This document shows positions 26,269-34,989 of a stretch of DNA of 64,000 bases, one piece after another. How positions within the stretch are numbered: position 1 is the first letter of the stretch; the number at the start of each line of letters is the position of its first letter. A program made the position numbers and the translations under genes. Origin of the DNA: UBA868 sp016776875 (GTDB taxonomy: Bacteria > Pseudomonadota > Gammaproteobacteria > Arenicellales > UBA868); assembly GCA_051201585.1 (NCBI GenBank), contig CP179198.1, positions 2,666,001 to 2,730,000 on the forward strand. The letters run 5' to 3'. The notes beneath the pieces are model-generated. The model saw nothing but the letters and a program-made list of their open reading frames with translations, did no database searches and was not told the DNA's origin.

Positions 26269-28450
26269 TTAGCCACGGGTTCTGGACACACGAATCACCG
26301 AGCGGCGCGCGCGCAGTCGGCGGATCACGTTTGCCAGATGTTTTCGATCCGTCACTTCAATAGTAAAACGAATTGCCGAATTACGGTCGTCTCTTGCCGT
26401 CACCAGCACATGATTAATGTTTGAATTTTCTTCAGCGATGACCGATGCAAGGGTGGCAAATACGCCACGTCGATTCACAACCTCGAGACGAATATCCGCT
26501 TCAAAGGTGGTTTTAATGTCATCTGACCATTCGACGCCAATCCAGGCATCGGGCTTTTTGCTGTGCTCTTTTGCGTTGGGGCAGGAGGGTCGATGGATCA
26601 CGATCCCCCGACCTCTCGAAAAAATCCCGATGATTCCGTCGCCCGGAATTGGCCGGCAGCACCGCGCGTAAGACACGCTCATGCCCTCAACGCCCCGAAT
26701 CGGCAACGGCTCGCTCCGTTCGGCTTGTTCTGCCGCGGAATCCGGCGATAACTGACGCGCGACGACCATCGGCAAGCGACGGCCGATGCCAATATCGGTC
26801 AGCAGTTCATTCCAGTCTTCAAGCCCGATGCGCTTGAGCAGGTGAATTTTCTGATCGGTCCGAAGGCGGGTTTTAAGGCCCACGGTCTTTAATGCGCGCT
26901 CCAGTAGCTGTTTGCCAAGCTTGCTGGCGTCTTCTTGTTGCTGATGCTTTAAAAAATCACGGATCGCGGCGCGGGCTTTTGCGGTCACGGCGTAGTTGAG
27001 CCAAAGCGGCGTCGGATTGGCCGAGCGGGCGGTCAAAATCTCGACGTGATCGCCGTTGGCGATATTGTGATGCAACGGCACCGGCTCGTTATTGACCTTT
27101 GCGCCAATACAGCGATTACCGATATCGGAATGCACCGCATACGCAAAATCGATTGCGCTCGACCCTTTGGGCATTTTTTTAATATCGCCGTGCGGCGTGA
27201 ACACATAGACCTCATCAGGATAAAGATCGATTTTCAAATGCTCGAGGAATTCCGCCGGATTGCCGGCTTGCTCCTGCGTATCGAGTAAATCCATAAGCCA
27301 GTGATGTGACGGGACCGCAGCGCCTTTTTTGGTCTCGCCGGTTTTATATCGCCAGTGGGAGGCCACCCCGTTTTCTGCGGTCCGGTGCATCTCGGTGGTT
27401 CGGATCTGCACCTCGATACTTTGGCCGAACGTCCCAAACAATAAAGTATGCAAAGACTGATAACCGTTGGCTTTGGGAATCGCGATGTAATCCTTGAATT
27501 TACCCGGCACGGGCTTGTAGGTATTGTGAATCACCCCCAGCGCGCGATAGCAATCCTCGACCGTCCGCACAATGACGCGAATAGCAAAAATATCGCGCAT
27601 TTCCGACATCGGCACATGGCGCGAGCGCATCTTGCGATACACGCTGTAAATATTTTTTTCCCGACCGTCGACCGAATGCTCGATTTCAGATTCATCCAGT
27701 TCCGCTTTCAGCTTTGAAACGGTCTTTTCGATCACCGCGCGGTGGTTGCCACGACGCTTTTCAAGCTCTTTAAAAATCGCATCAAAGCGCTTTGGATAGA
27801 GGTGACGAAAGCTGAGATCTTCAAGCTTCCTGAGTCCAATTGCGCATCCCGAGACGATTGGCAATCGGGGCATAAATCTCAAGGGTTTGGGCTGCGATGC
27901 GTTTTCGCTTATCAACGCCCAGCGCGTCCAGCGTGCGCATGTTGTGCAAGCGATCCGCCAGTTTGATCAAAATAACCCGGATATCCTTCGCCATCGCCAA
28001 CAGCATTTTGCGAAAGTTTTCGGCTTCGGCGTGCTCTTTGGAATCAAACTCGATTTGATCAATTTTGCTAACGCCATCGACCAGTCGGGCGACATCTTCA
28101 CCGAAACGGAACTGCAGGTCTTCTTTTGCAGTCGGGGTATCTTCAATAACGTCGTGGAGGAGTGCCGCAATAATGCTGCGGCTGTCCAGGCGCATCTCCG
28201 CGAGAATCGCGGCCACGGACACCGGATGAAAAATATAGGCTTCACCACTGCGACGGCGCTGACCCTTATGGACCTTAGCGCCAAAAAGGTAAGCCGCGTA
28301 AACAGCGCTGGTGTCCTCGTCGCCCAGATACTCCTTTAGCGCGTCAAGCAGATCGCCGATAAGCAGTCGATCCCCGGTATCACCGGACGCCGACTGCTGT
28401 TTTTCACTGCGCGGGTTTTTCCTCTCCGTCGTCGCCGGCGTCATCGGCAT
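26269..28450 (-). CDS. spoT: Bifunctional (p)ppGpp synthetase/hydrolase, frame broken after the HD domain
   Basis: Domains in order: HD hydrolase (SGEAYIFHPVSVAAIL, LLHDVIEDTP, KLADRLHNMRTL), synthetase (KFKDYIAIPKANGYQSLHT), TGS (VYVFTPHGDIKKMPKGSSA) and a C-terminal ACT domain. The HD frame stops at NWTQEA near 27821, and the rest continues in another frame from KLEDLSFRHLYPKRF. Changing GAAGCTT to GAGCTT (extra base at 27827-27828) gives NWTQELEDLSFRHLYP, which aligns without gaps to the E. coli SpoT pattern, and a protein of up to 726 residues. The N-terminal start overlaps the rpoZ end and may lie further in. An intact HD domain makes hydrolase function likely. Confidence 0.93.
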
Positions 28451-28883
28451 TCTGGGTATCCTCTTCGCTTTGCGCGTCAGGAGTCTGCTCTAGAGGCGCC
28501 GCCTCAATCATATCAGCCAGTGCCGCGAGTTCTGCCAGTTCATCAGCCGAGATCGCAACTTCTTCTTCCCCGTCGCCGCTAGCGGCTTCTGGGGTCGCTG
28601 CCTCACCGGATGCCCCTTCCGTCGATTCTCCCGAGCCCTCGGCTGTTCCAAAGACTTCCTCGAGCTCTTCACGAGGATCCACTTCCGCTTCCTTCAGGAT
28701 ATCGCGAGTCACAAATCCCTCGGCGATCTCACGAAGGGCGATGACCGTATGCTTGTCCCGATTTTCAGGAACCAGCGGGTCATGTCCAAGATGCAACTGG
28801 CGCGCGCGCCGGGCCGCGACCAAGACGAGCTCAAAACGATTTTCAACATTATCGAGACAATCCTCGACTGTAATTCTTGCCAT
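28404..28883 (-). CDS. rpoZ: RNA polymerase omega subunit with a long acidic C-terminal extension
   Basis: The N-terminal part (MARITVEDCLDNVENRFELV, RDKHTVIALREIAEGFVT) is a standard omega subunit, which aids RNA polymerase assembly. The usual protein is about 90 residues; here it is 159. The extra ~80 residues are strongly acidic and rich in Glu, Ala, Gly and Asp (for example SADELAELAALADMIEAAP and a tail with EEDTQNADDAGDDGEE). It follows gmk and precedes spoT with overlap, the classical order. Confidence 0.94.
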   Translation of the reverse strand: MARITVEDCLDNVENRFELVLVAARRARQLHLGHDPLVPENRDKHTVIALREIAEGFVTRDILKEAEVDPREELEEVFGTAEGSGESTEGASGEAATPEAASGDGEEEVAISADELAELAALADMIEAAPLEQTPDAQSEEDTQNADDAGDDGEEKPAQ

Positions 28884-29034
28884 CCGAAATTCTCCAGAAA
28901 TACCCTTGCCCGGAACGACCCTGGCGCGGATCGGGGGCTAACCACGACTTACAACATTGTTTAGGACATGTTTCTTGAAACCCTGCCTAAAGCGTTGCTG
29001 CGTCAACTCTTTTTAGTCTAACGATTTTTCGGGT

Positions 29035-29652
29035 TTACACAAGACCCTTAACATCAAAATTATCGGCCGAAGTCGGACGTTTTCCGCGTAGAACGAGGTT
29101 CTCAAGCTCCAAAAGCGCGTCTTCGAAATGAGTATTAACCATCAAATAATCGTATTCATTAAAGTGGCTCATCTCGCTTGAGGCCTTCGAGAGCCGTTCT
29201 TGAAGCTGTTGGTCATCTTCACGCCCTCTCGCGGATAGCCGCGCGGCGAGCACCTCCAGAGAGGGCGGCATAATATAGATACTCACCGCATCTTTAAACG
29301 CGTCCCGGACCTGGCGTGCGCCTTGCCAGTCAATATCCAGAACCACGCTTTTACCTGCCGCGAGATTACCGACAATCGCCTCTCGCGAGGTGCCGTAATA
29401 TTGCCCGAAGACATTCGCGTACTCGACAAAGTCGCCGCCGGCGATCATGCGTTCAAAGGTATCCACATCAACAAAGTTGTAATCCACGCCGTCGGTTTCT
29501 CCCGGCCGGATGTTACGGGTGGTGTGGGACACCGAGGTCATTACACGATCGCAATTTTCGGCTAACGCGCGGGCGAGACTGCTTTTGCCACCCCCCGAAG
29601 GGGCCGAAAGAATAAAGACCTGTGCCTGATGGCTCATGCGCTCCATCATCAA
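29035..29652 (-). CDS. gmk: Guanylate kinase
   Basis: Phosphorylates GMP to GDP. About 205 residues; the real start may be the fifth or sixth codon (MSHQAQVF). The P-loop is LSAPSGGGKSSLARAL. GMP-binding residues lie in SVSHTTRNIRPGE and YNFVDVDTFERM, and the lid includes RLSARGREDDQQLQERL. The yicC stop lies one base upstream, so the pair is cotranscribed. Confidence 0.97.
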   Translation of the reverse strand: MMMERMSHQAQVFILSAPSGGGKSSLARALAENCDRVMTSVSHTTRNIRPGETDGVDYNFVDVDTFERMIAGGDFVEYANVFGQYYGTSREAIVGNLAAGKSVVLDIDWQGARQVRDAFKDAVSIYIMPPSLEVLAARLSARGREDDQQLQERLSKASSEMSHFNEYDYLMVNTHFEDALLELENLVLRGKRPTSADNFDVKGLV

Positions 29653-29653
29653 C

Positions 29654-30520
29654 TTATTCGATGTTCTGAACCTGTTCGCGCATCTGCTCGATCACGACTT
29701 TCAGGTTAACCGACGCGTTCGTTTGCTCGGGATGACTGGATTTCGAGCCGAGGGTGTTGGCTTCGCGATTTAATTCCTGCATTAAGAAATCAAGACGCCG
29801 GCCCATTGGTTCGGGTTTGTTCAGGGTTCGCTCAACATCGTCGAAATGAAGTTTTAACCGATCAATCTCTTCTGAGACTTCACTTCGGGCCAGTAAAACG
29901 ACAACTTCCTGTTCAATCCTATCGGCATCCACCTGCGTAATGACGTCGGTCAGGCGCTGGGTCATCCGATCGCGCTGGAACTGCTCGATCTCTGGCATCT
30001 GCGCCTCAAAAGCCGAGAGAATCTCCCGGGCTGCGGTCAACCGCTCGTTAAGAATCCGCGCCAGGCCCTCACCCTCCCTAGCCCGCGAAGTCATTAACCC
30101 GGTCAACACTTCGCCCAATAAATCGCCCGCCGCAGTGGCCAGCGCGTCGTCGTCAACGGCGGGTGTTGACATCACGCCGGGCCATTTCAGAATCTCTGAC
30201 ACCCGAAGCGGTTGCGCATCCGGCATTGTCGCCCGAACCTGATCTGACCATTCCGAGATCGTGCTAATCAATTGGGTATCAATTTCCGGATCGCCCTGAA
30301 CGGTAGACACCGACTGATAACGTAACGTTGCATCAATTCGACCCCGGTTTAACGATCCGGAGATCAGCTCTCTAAAGCCGGTTTCGGCAAAGCGCAGTTC
30401 CTCCGGCAGGCGAAGCGCCACCTCCCGGTATCGATGATTCACCGAGCGCATCTCCCAGGTGAGATCACCAAACGGGGTTTGGGCTGCCCCTCTGGCAAAG
30501 GCCGTCATACTGTTGGGCAA
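29654..30520 (-). CDS. yicC: YicC-family endoribonuclease
   Basis: 288 residues. The start MPNSMTAFARG and the patterns EMRSVNHRYREVALRLPEE and LDFLMQELNREANTLGSKS are diagnostic of the YicC/YloC family. E. coli YicC is known to act in RNA decay. The C-terminal domain (DUF1732) carries the conserved acidic and histidine positions. It heads the yicC-gmk-rpoZ-spoT-ridA-recG-ubiA run, and its promoter must lie in the 240-base gap shared with the divergent kinase gene. Confidence 0.94.
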   Translation of the reverse strand: MPNSMTAFARGAAQTPFGDLTWEMRSVNHRYREVALRLPEELRFAETGFRELISGSLNRGRIDATLRYQSVSTVQGDPEIDTQLISTISEWSDQVRATMPDAQPLRVSEILKWPGVMSTPAVDDDALATAAGDLLGEVLTGLMTSRAREGEGLARILNERLTAAREILSAFEAQMPEIEQFQRDRMTQRLTDVITQVDADRIEQEVVVLLARSEVSEEIDRLKLHFDDVERTLNKPEPMGRRLDFLMQELNREANTLGSKSSHPEQTNASVNLKVVIEQMREQVQNIE

Positions 30521-30759
30521 CTTGAAACCTCCGAATAATTAAACAACGAGCCACCTGTCTTCATCACGCTGCTCTGTGAATCGCCCTGAAACGTAGCACC
30601 GTATTCTATTATCAAACACCATCGACCAACGAATTATGGCGACCGGTTATCGACGGTGATGACGACACCGACTGCCGGGGGGTAAACCGTGTTTCATGCT
30701 GTATGATGGGGAAGCGTCGATTATTTAATTCTGATTAACGGAACCCGTGACCTAGAAAA

Positions 30760-31656
30760 ATGGCGAGCAGACTCCCCCTGCAGCCCGGATTTATCCTGAA
30801 AGGCTACACGCTCGGCGAAGTACTCGGCGGCGGTGGCTTCAGTCTGGTTTATCTCGCCAGCAGCGAGTTGAGTCGGGGCAAGTTCGTGATCAAGGAATTT
30901 TGTCCCCAGGACATTGTTTATCGCCACTCGGATGGCTCGCTGAGTCCGAACACCGCACTCGCAGAATCCTCTTTCCGGCACGGTCTTGAACGCTTCACAT
31001 CAGAAGCCGAGCGAATGAGCAAGATACGGCACTCGAATCTGATTGGCGTAAACGAGTACTTCGAGGCCAACAACACGCTGTACATGGTCATGAATCATGA
31101 AGAGGGGCGAGACCTACGTTGGTTCATCTCAAAAATGGGCGGCAATCTCGATTGGGATCTTTTACAACGGGTGTTTCCCCCGATTGGCAACGGTCTCCAG
31201 CAGATGCACCAGCTCGGCATCGTGCATCTAGACGTCAAGCCGGCCAATGTGCTGCTGAGAACCAGCGGACAGCCGCTGCTGCTTGATTTTGGCGCCGCTC
31301 AAACGCTCGACAGCGATAAACCGTTCGGTGATTTTCAGACCCTGACCCACGGCTTTGCGCCTCCTGAACAGTATCTCGATGGCCAACTCGGGGTCTGGAC
31401 AGATATCTACGGCTTGGCCGCCACCATTTACAACTGCATTACCGGAACGCCTCCCACACCAGCACTTAAACGGAAAAATGGCGAATCCCTCGAAAAAATA
31501 ACGGTCACCCGGGCAAAGGAGTACCCCTACACCCTACTCAAAACGGTCGAATCCGCCCTATCGATCAACGAAAGCGAACGACCGGAGGACATGCACTCCT
31601 TTTTATCAATGGCATTCGGGGTCTCCGAAGCCTCGTCTGGTAACCAATCAATCTAG
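30760..31656 (+). CDS. Hanks-type Ser/Thr protein kinase, soluble
   Basis: 298 residues, essentially only a kinase domain. The glycine loop is LGGGGFSLVYLA, the ATP lysine lies in KFVIKEFCP, the catalytic loop is HLDVKPANVLL (HRD appears as HLD), the Mg motif is LLDFGAAQ, and APPEQY stands for APE. No membrane helix, PASTA or FHA domain is seen, so it is probably cytoplasmic. No PP2C phosphatase lies beside it, although such pairs are common. It is divergent from yicC. Its substrates are unknown. Confidence 0.9.
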   Translation: MASRLPLQPGFILKGYTLGEVLGGGGFSLVYLASSELSRGKFVIKEFCPQDIVYRHSDGSLSPNTALAESSFRHGLERFTSEAERMSKIRHSNLIGVNEYFEANNTLYMVMNHEEGRDLRWFISKMGGNLDWDLLQRVFPPIGNGLQQMHQLGIVHLDVKPANVLLRTSGQPLLLDFGAAQTLDSDKPFGDFQTLTHGFAPPEQYLDGQLGVWTDIYGLAATIYNCITGTPPTPALKRKNGESLEKITVTRAKEYPYTLLKTVESALSINESERPEDMHSFLSMAFGVSEASSGNQSI

Positions 31657-31707
31657 AACCGGCGCTGATAGGTTTTCATCCAGTCGCCACGGTGTTACAT
31701 TTTGGCG

Positions 31708-31724
31708 AATTGGTCTTACCAGGT
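31708..31724 (+). promoter_or_regulatory. FadR/PdhR-type operator upstream of the GntR regulator
   Basis: The palindrome TGGT-CTT-ACCA (31711-31721, within AATTGGTCTTACCAGG) matches the TNGTNNNACNA consensus bound by FadR-subfamily GntR regulators and closely resembles the PdhR site. It lies 12 bases before the regulator's ATG, which suggests autorepression. Confidence 0.65.
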
Positions 31725-31733
31725 TACCAAAAT

Positions 31734-32483
31734 ATGAATCGAGAGCGAGTCAGTGATGCCGTCGTGCGGCAGGTCGAGGAACTGATACTCGAAGGGGCGC
31801 TAAAACCGGGCGATCGATTGCCTGCCGAACGGACATTTGCAGCCCAACTCGGCGTATCGCGCCCGTCGCTTCGTGAAGGTCTTCAGATCCTTTCCGCGCG
31901 AGGTCTCCTGAATACCCGCAGAGGGGGTGCTACCGAGGTCACAGAAAGCCTTAACCCCGCGCTTGAAAATCCCCTACTCGAACTCATCAGTGCGTCAGCA
32001 GATGCGCAAGAAGATGTTATGGAACTTCGTCACGCCATTGAATCGATGGCTGCGTACCATGCCGCGGCGCGACGCACCGAACCCGATATTGAAATGTTAC
32101 GGGCCGCCTACAAGCGGATGATTGTCTCGCATGGCGAGGGCGATGCGGTCATTGAAGCCAAGGCGGATGCCGATTTTCATCTCGCGATTGGAGAGGCCTC
32201 GCACAACGTGGTGCTGGTTCACGTCATGCGCAGCCTGTTTTCTTTGTTACGCCGAAGTATTCACTACAACCTTGAAAATCTTTATAAACGACCCGAAAAT
32301 TTCAAACACCTGCGTGATCAGCATTATCATTTGATGAATGCCATCATCGATGGTGATCCCAAAGCGGCGAAGGCCGCTTCCGATTCGCATATCAGCTATG
32401 TTGAAAAAACACTTCGTGACATGAATGTACGACGCCGGCGGGAGGCCCGCGCAAACCGAAGGGTAAACGCGCTCGATGCATAA
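31734..32483 (+). CDS. FadR-subfamily GntR transcriptional regulator (PdhR/LldR-like)
   Basis: About 249 residues from the ATG at 31734. The winged-helix domain has VVRQVEELILEGALKPGDRL, PAERTFAAQLGVSRPSLREG and LQILSARGLLNTRRGGATEV. The FCD effector domain follows, with metal or ligand residues in ADADFHLAIGEASHN and HYHLMNAIIDGDP. The family senses small carboxylates such as pyruvate or lactate. A GTG at 31692 is in frame, but that start would place the operator-like palindrome inside the gene. It precedes the Mrp operon on the same strand; whether it controls it is unknown. Confidence 0.9.
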   Translation: MNRERVSDAVVRQVEELILEGALKPGDRLPAERTFAAQLGVSRPSLREGLQILSARGLLNTRRGGATEVTESLNPALENPLLELISASADAQEDVMELRHAIESMAAYHAAARRTEPDIEMLRAAYKRMIVSHGEGDAVIEAKADADFHLAIGEASHNVVLVHVMRSLFSLLRRSIHYNLENLYKRPENFKHLRDQHYHLMNAIIDGDPKAAKAASDSHISYVEKTLRDMNVRRRREARANRRVNALDA

Positions 32484-32510
32484 CCATAATGTCTGTAATG
32501 GCTTTAAATT

Positions 32511-32539
32511 TTTACAGTCGAACACGACTCCTATATGCT
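32511..32539 (+). promoter_or_regulatory. Candidate promoter of the Mrp operon
   Basis: TTTACA (32511-32516), 17-base spacer, TATGCT (32534-32539), about 48 bases before the mrpE start. Read by eye; no operator of the GntR type is seen next to it. Confidence 0.4.
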
Positions 32540-32586
32540 CTCGCTGTCGTTTTGATTGATCAATTTTTATTCCGCGAGCAAAACTT

Positions 32587-33063
32587 TTGAAAGCACCTTT
32601 GACCCTCGTGATCGTCCTCGCAGGCACCTGGATACTCCTGTCCGGGCATTGGTCGTTTTTTCTATTGTCGCTCGGCGTCGCGTCTGTTGCGGTCACGGTG
32701 CTCTGCGCGGTTCGGCTAAAAATAGTCGATAAAGAAAGTGTGCCGGTGCATCTGCTTCCCGGCTTGATTCGCTACACACCCTGGCTCATCGGGCAAATTA
32801 TTCAGTCAAGCCTGCACGTGGCCCGTCGCGTGTTGAGCCCCAAACTCCCGATCAGTCCGACAATCATTCACATCGACACCCAGCAAACGGATGCCCTCAA
32901 CAGCGTGAGTTATGCCAACTCGATTACGCTAACGCCGGGCACCATCTCGCTTGATGTAGGCAAAGACCAGATTGAAGTTCACGCCCTGACAAGTGAATCA
33001 GCCGAAAGTCTAAAAAGCGGCCTGATGGCCAAACAGGTTCGCAAAATGGAGGGCGTTCGGTGA
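32587..33063 (+). CDS. mrpE: Mrp-type Na+/H+ antiporter subunit E
   Basis: 158 residues with two N-terminal membrane helices and a soluble C-terminal part. The middle motif YANSITLTPGTISLDV is diagnostic of MrpE/MnhE. It is the first gene of a nine-gene antiporter operon with overlapping start and stop codons. The start is TTG at 32587, since no in-frame ATG gives the family N-terminus. Confidence 0.93.
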   Translation: MKAPLTLVIVLAGTWILLSGHWSFFLLSLGVASVAVTVLCAVRLKIVDKESVPVHLLPGLIRYTPWLIGQIIQSSLHVARRVLSPKLPISPTIIHIDTQQTDALNSVSYANSITLTPGTISLDVGKDQIEVHALTSESAESLKSGLMAKQVRKMEGVR

Positions 33064-33353
33064 TCCTCACGATTGTGCTTGCCACATTGCTTGTCGGCAT
33101 GACGGCTGCGTTGATCCGCGCGATTAAAGGCCCGACAGTTTACGATCGTATTCTGGCGTCGAACGCGCTGGGCACAAAAACCATCCTGATAATTGTGGTG
33201 CTCGGATTTGTGATGGGCGATCCGAGTCTTTATATCGACATTGCGTTGATGTATGTCCTGATCGGTTTTATTGGCACCGTTGCGGTTTTGAAGGTTTCGG
33301 AATTTGGTGACCTCGGCCAATCCCGGTCGCGCACTGAAGGGGATCATTCTTGA
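33060..33353 (+). CDS. mrpF: Mrp antiporter subunit F
   Basis: 97 residues with three membrane helices. GPTVYDRILASNALGTKTI is the MrpF/MnhF signature. GTG start, overlapping the mrpE stop by 4 bases. A small accessory subunit required for assembly of the complex. Confidence 0.92.
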   Translation: MILTIVLATLLVGMTAALIRAIKGPTVYDRILASNALGTKTILIIVVLGFVMGDPSLYIDIALMYVLIGFIGTVAVLKVSEFGDLGQSRSRTEGDHS

Positions 33354-33685
33354 GCACCACAATCGAAATACTCGGTGGCGCGCTGCTGATTATCGGCGCG
33401 TTTTTTGTCCTGATTGGCGCCACCGGTCTACTCAGACTGCCGGACATTCTCACCCGGATTCACGGTGCGAGCATTACCGACACGCTCGGGGCCGGTGCCA
33501 TTCTTCTGGGCCTGGCCATGACTGCGGGCTGGAGCTTACTGACCGGAAAACTGCTCGCGTTGCTCATCTTGATGGCGCTTTTAAATCCCTCGGCCTCTCA
33601 CGCACTGGCCAGAGCCGCTGTGCACGGTATCCGGAAACCGTGGCTTGAAAAAGAGGAAAAGCTAGGTGCTGATCGAAGTCGTTAA
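33350..33685 (+). CDS. mrpG: Mrp antiporter subunit G
   Basis: 111 residues with three membrane helices. GLLRLPDILTRIHGASITDT followed by a GAGAILLG helix is the MrpG/MnhG signature. It overlaps mrpF by 4 bases and the next gene by 20 bases. Confidence 0.92.
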   Translation: MSTTIEILGGALLIIGAFFVLIGATGLLRLPDILTRIHGASITDTLGAGAILLGLAMTAGWSLLTGKLLALLILMALLNPSASHALARAAVHGIRKPWLEKEEKLGADRSR

Positions 33686-34223
33686 TGTTGTCATTCTCGC
33701 GCTGCTGGCAGTCACGGCACTTGCGGCAGTCCGCCTGAATGATCTTTTTGCGGTGACGATGATGTTTGGCATCTACAGCCTGCTCGCGACCATCATGTTT
33801 GTGGTGCTGGATGCAATTGATGTCGCATTCACCGAGGCCGCCGTCGGCGTTGGTATCTCAACCGTGCTGATGTTAGGCACCATCGGTCTGGTTGGCCGTC
33901 GGGCCCGCAAGGCGAGCCATCGACCGATCCTGCCTTTAATCGTAGTCATCATTACCGGCGCTGCATTGGTATACGGCACGCTGGATATGCCGCGCTTTAC
34001 CGATCCCGCGGCGCCCGTCCATCAGCATCTTGGGCCCTATTTCCTCAATGAATCCCCCGATCAAATCGGGATTCCAAATGTGGTCACCAGCATTCTGGCC
34101 AGCTATCGGGGCTATGACACGCTTGGAGAGCTTGCGGTCATTTTTACCGCCGGCATCGGGGTGCTCGGACTGCTGGGGCTTCGAAGACGAAAACGTCCCG
34201 GACATGAGGGGGGCGCCAGATGA
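33666..34223 (+). CDS. DUF4040 (MbhD/MbhE-like) subunit of the Mrp complex
   Basis: 185 residues with about five helices. The N-terminal part (LNDLFAVTMMFGIYSLLATI, FTEAAVGVGISTVLML) matches the DUF4040/MbhD domain, which in classical Mrp forms the C-terminal part of MrpA. A further helix region and a final helix (FTAGIGVLGLLGLRRRKRP) resemble MbhE. The usual large MrpA is therefore split in this operon. The start is GTG at 33666, overlapping mrpG. Confidence 0.88.
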   Translation: MLIEVVNVVILALLAVTALAAVRLNDLFAVTMMFGIYSLLATIMFVVLDAIDVAFTEAAVGVGISTVLMLGTIGLVGRRARKASHRPILPLIVVIITGAALVYGTLDMPRFTDPAAPVHQHLGPYFLNESPDQIGIPNVVTSILASYRGYDTLGELAVIFTAGIGVLGLLGLRRRKRPGHEGGAR

Positions 34224-34639
34224 ATGACAATCCCGTCCTTCGGATCGTTGCCAAAATCATTATCCCGATGATTCTGTTGTTCGCGCTATACGTGCAGTTT
34301 CATGGTGATTATGGTCCGGGCGGCGGATTTCAGGCGGGCGTTATTTTTGCCGCGGGCTTTATTCTTTATGGTCTTGTGTTTGGCACAGAAGCACTTCGAA
34401 GCGCAGTACCGCCCCATATTTTGCGAATTTTTATCGCGCTCGGACTCGTCCTTTACGCCGGTGTTGGCGTCACGACCTTGTTACTGGAAGCCGACTTCCT
34501 CGCCTACAACGCGCTGAGTCAGGATCCTCTTGCCGGCCAGCATCTCGGCATCTTTCTCGTGGAGCTTGGCGTCGGCATCACGGTCGGCGCCGTCATGATC
34601 ACGGTCTTTCTGGGCTTTGCCGGAAGAAATGATCCATGA
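34220..34639 (+). CDS. mrpB: Mrp antiporter subunit B (MnhB domain)
   Basis: 139 residues with four helices. FALYVQFHGDYGPGGGFQAG is the MnhB signature, and LGIFLVELGVGITVGAVMI is the second conserved helix. It overlaps both neighbours by 4 bases. Confidence 0.93.
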   Translation: MNDNPVLRIVAKIIIPMILLFALYVQFHGDYGPGGGFQAGVIFAAGFILYGLVFGTEALRSAVPPHILRIFIALGLVLYAGVGVTTLLLEADFLAYNALSQDPLAGQHLGIFLVELGVGITVGAVMITVFLGFAGRNDP

Positions 34640-34989
34640 CAATCGCGGGGCTCTACAACTACTGGATCGTGATTCTGCTGATGATGACCGGATTTTATGT
34701 GGTGATTGCAAGCGGCAATTTAGTTAAGAAAATAATTGGATTAAATTTGTTTCAAGCATCTGTTTTTATTCTTTACATCAGTCTTGGAAAAATAGCGGGC
34801 GGCTACGCACCCATCTTACAAGCGGGTATCAGCAATTACTCGAATCCGCTTCCCCACGTGCTGATATTGACCGCAATCGTTGTGGGCGTGGCGACCACCT
34901 CACTGGGTCTCGCGCTGGTGGTTCGAATTCGTGAAGCGTATGACACGGTCGAGGAAGATGAAATCCACGATCAGGATGAATCGATGTGA
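34636..34989 (+). CDS. mrpC: Mrp antiporter subunit C (NuoK-like)
   Basis: 117 residues with three helices, homologous to NuoK of complex I. Conserved stretches are IGLNLFQASVFILYIS and LPHVLILTAIVVGVATTSLG, and the tail is acidic. It overlaps mrpB and the first D-like subunit by 4 bases each. Confidence 0.93.
   Translation: MTIAGLYNYWIVILLMMTGFYVVIASGNLVKKIIGLNLFQASVFILYISLGKIAGGYAPILQAGISNYSNPLPHVLILTAIVVGVATTSLGLALVVRIREAYDTVEEDEIHDQDESM

Noticed and set aside
28884..29034. A promoter for rpoZ-spoT in the gap after gmk
   Set aside because: A TTGACG is present on the minus strand but no acceptable -10 element follows at the right distance.
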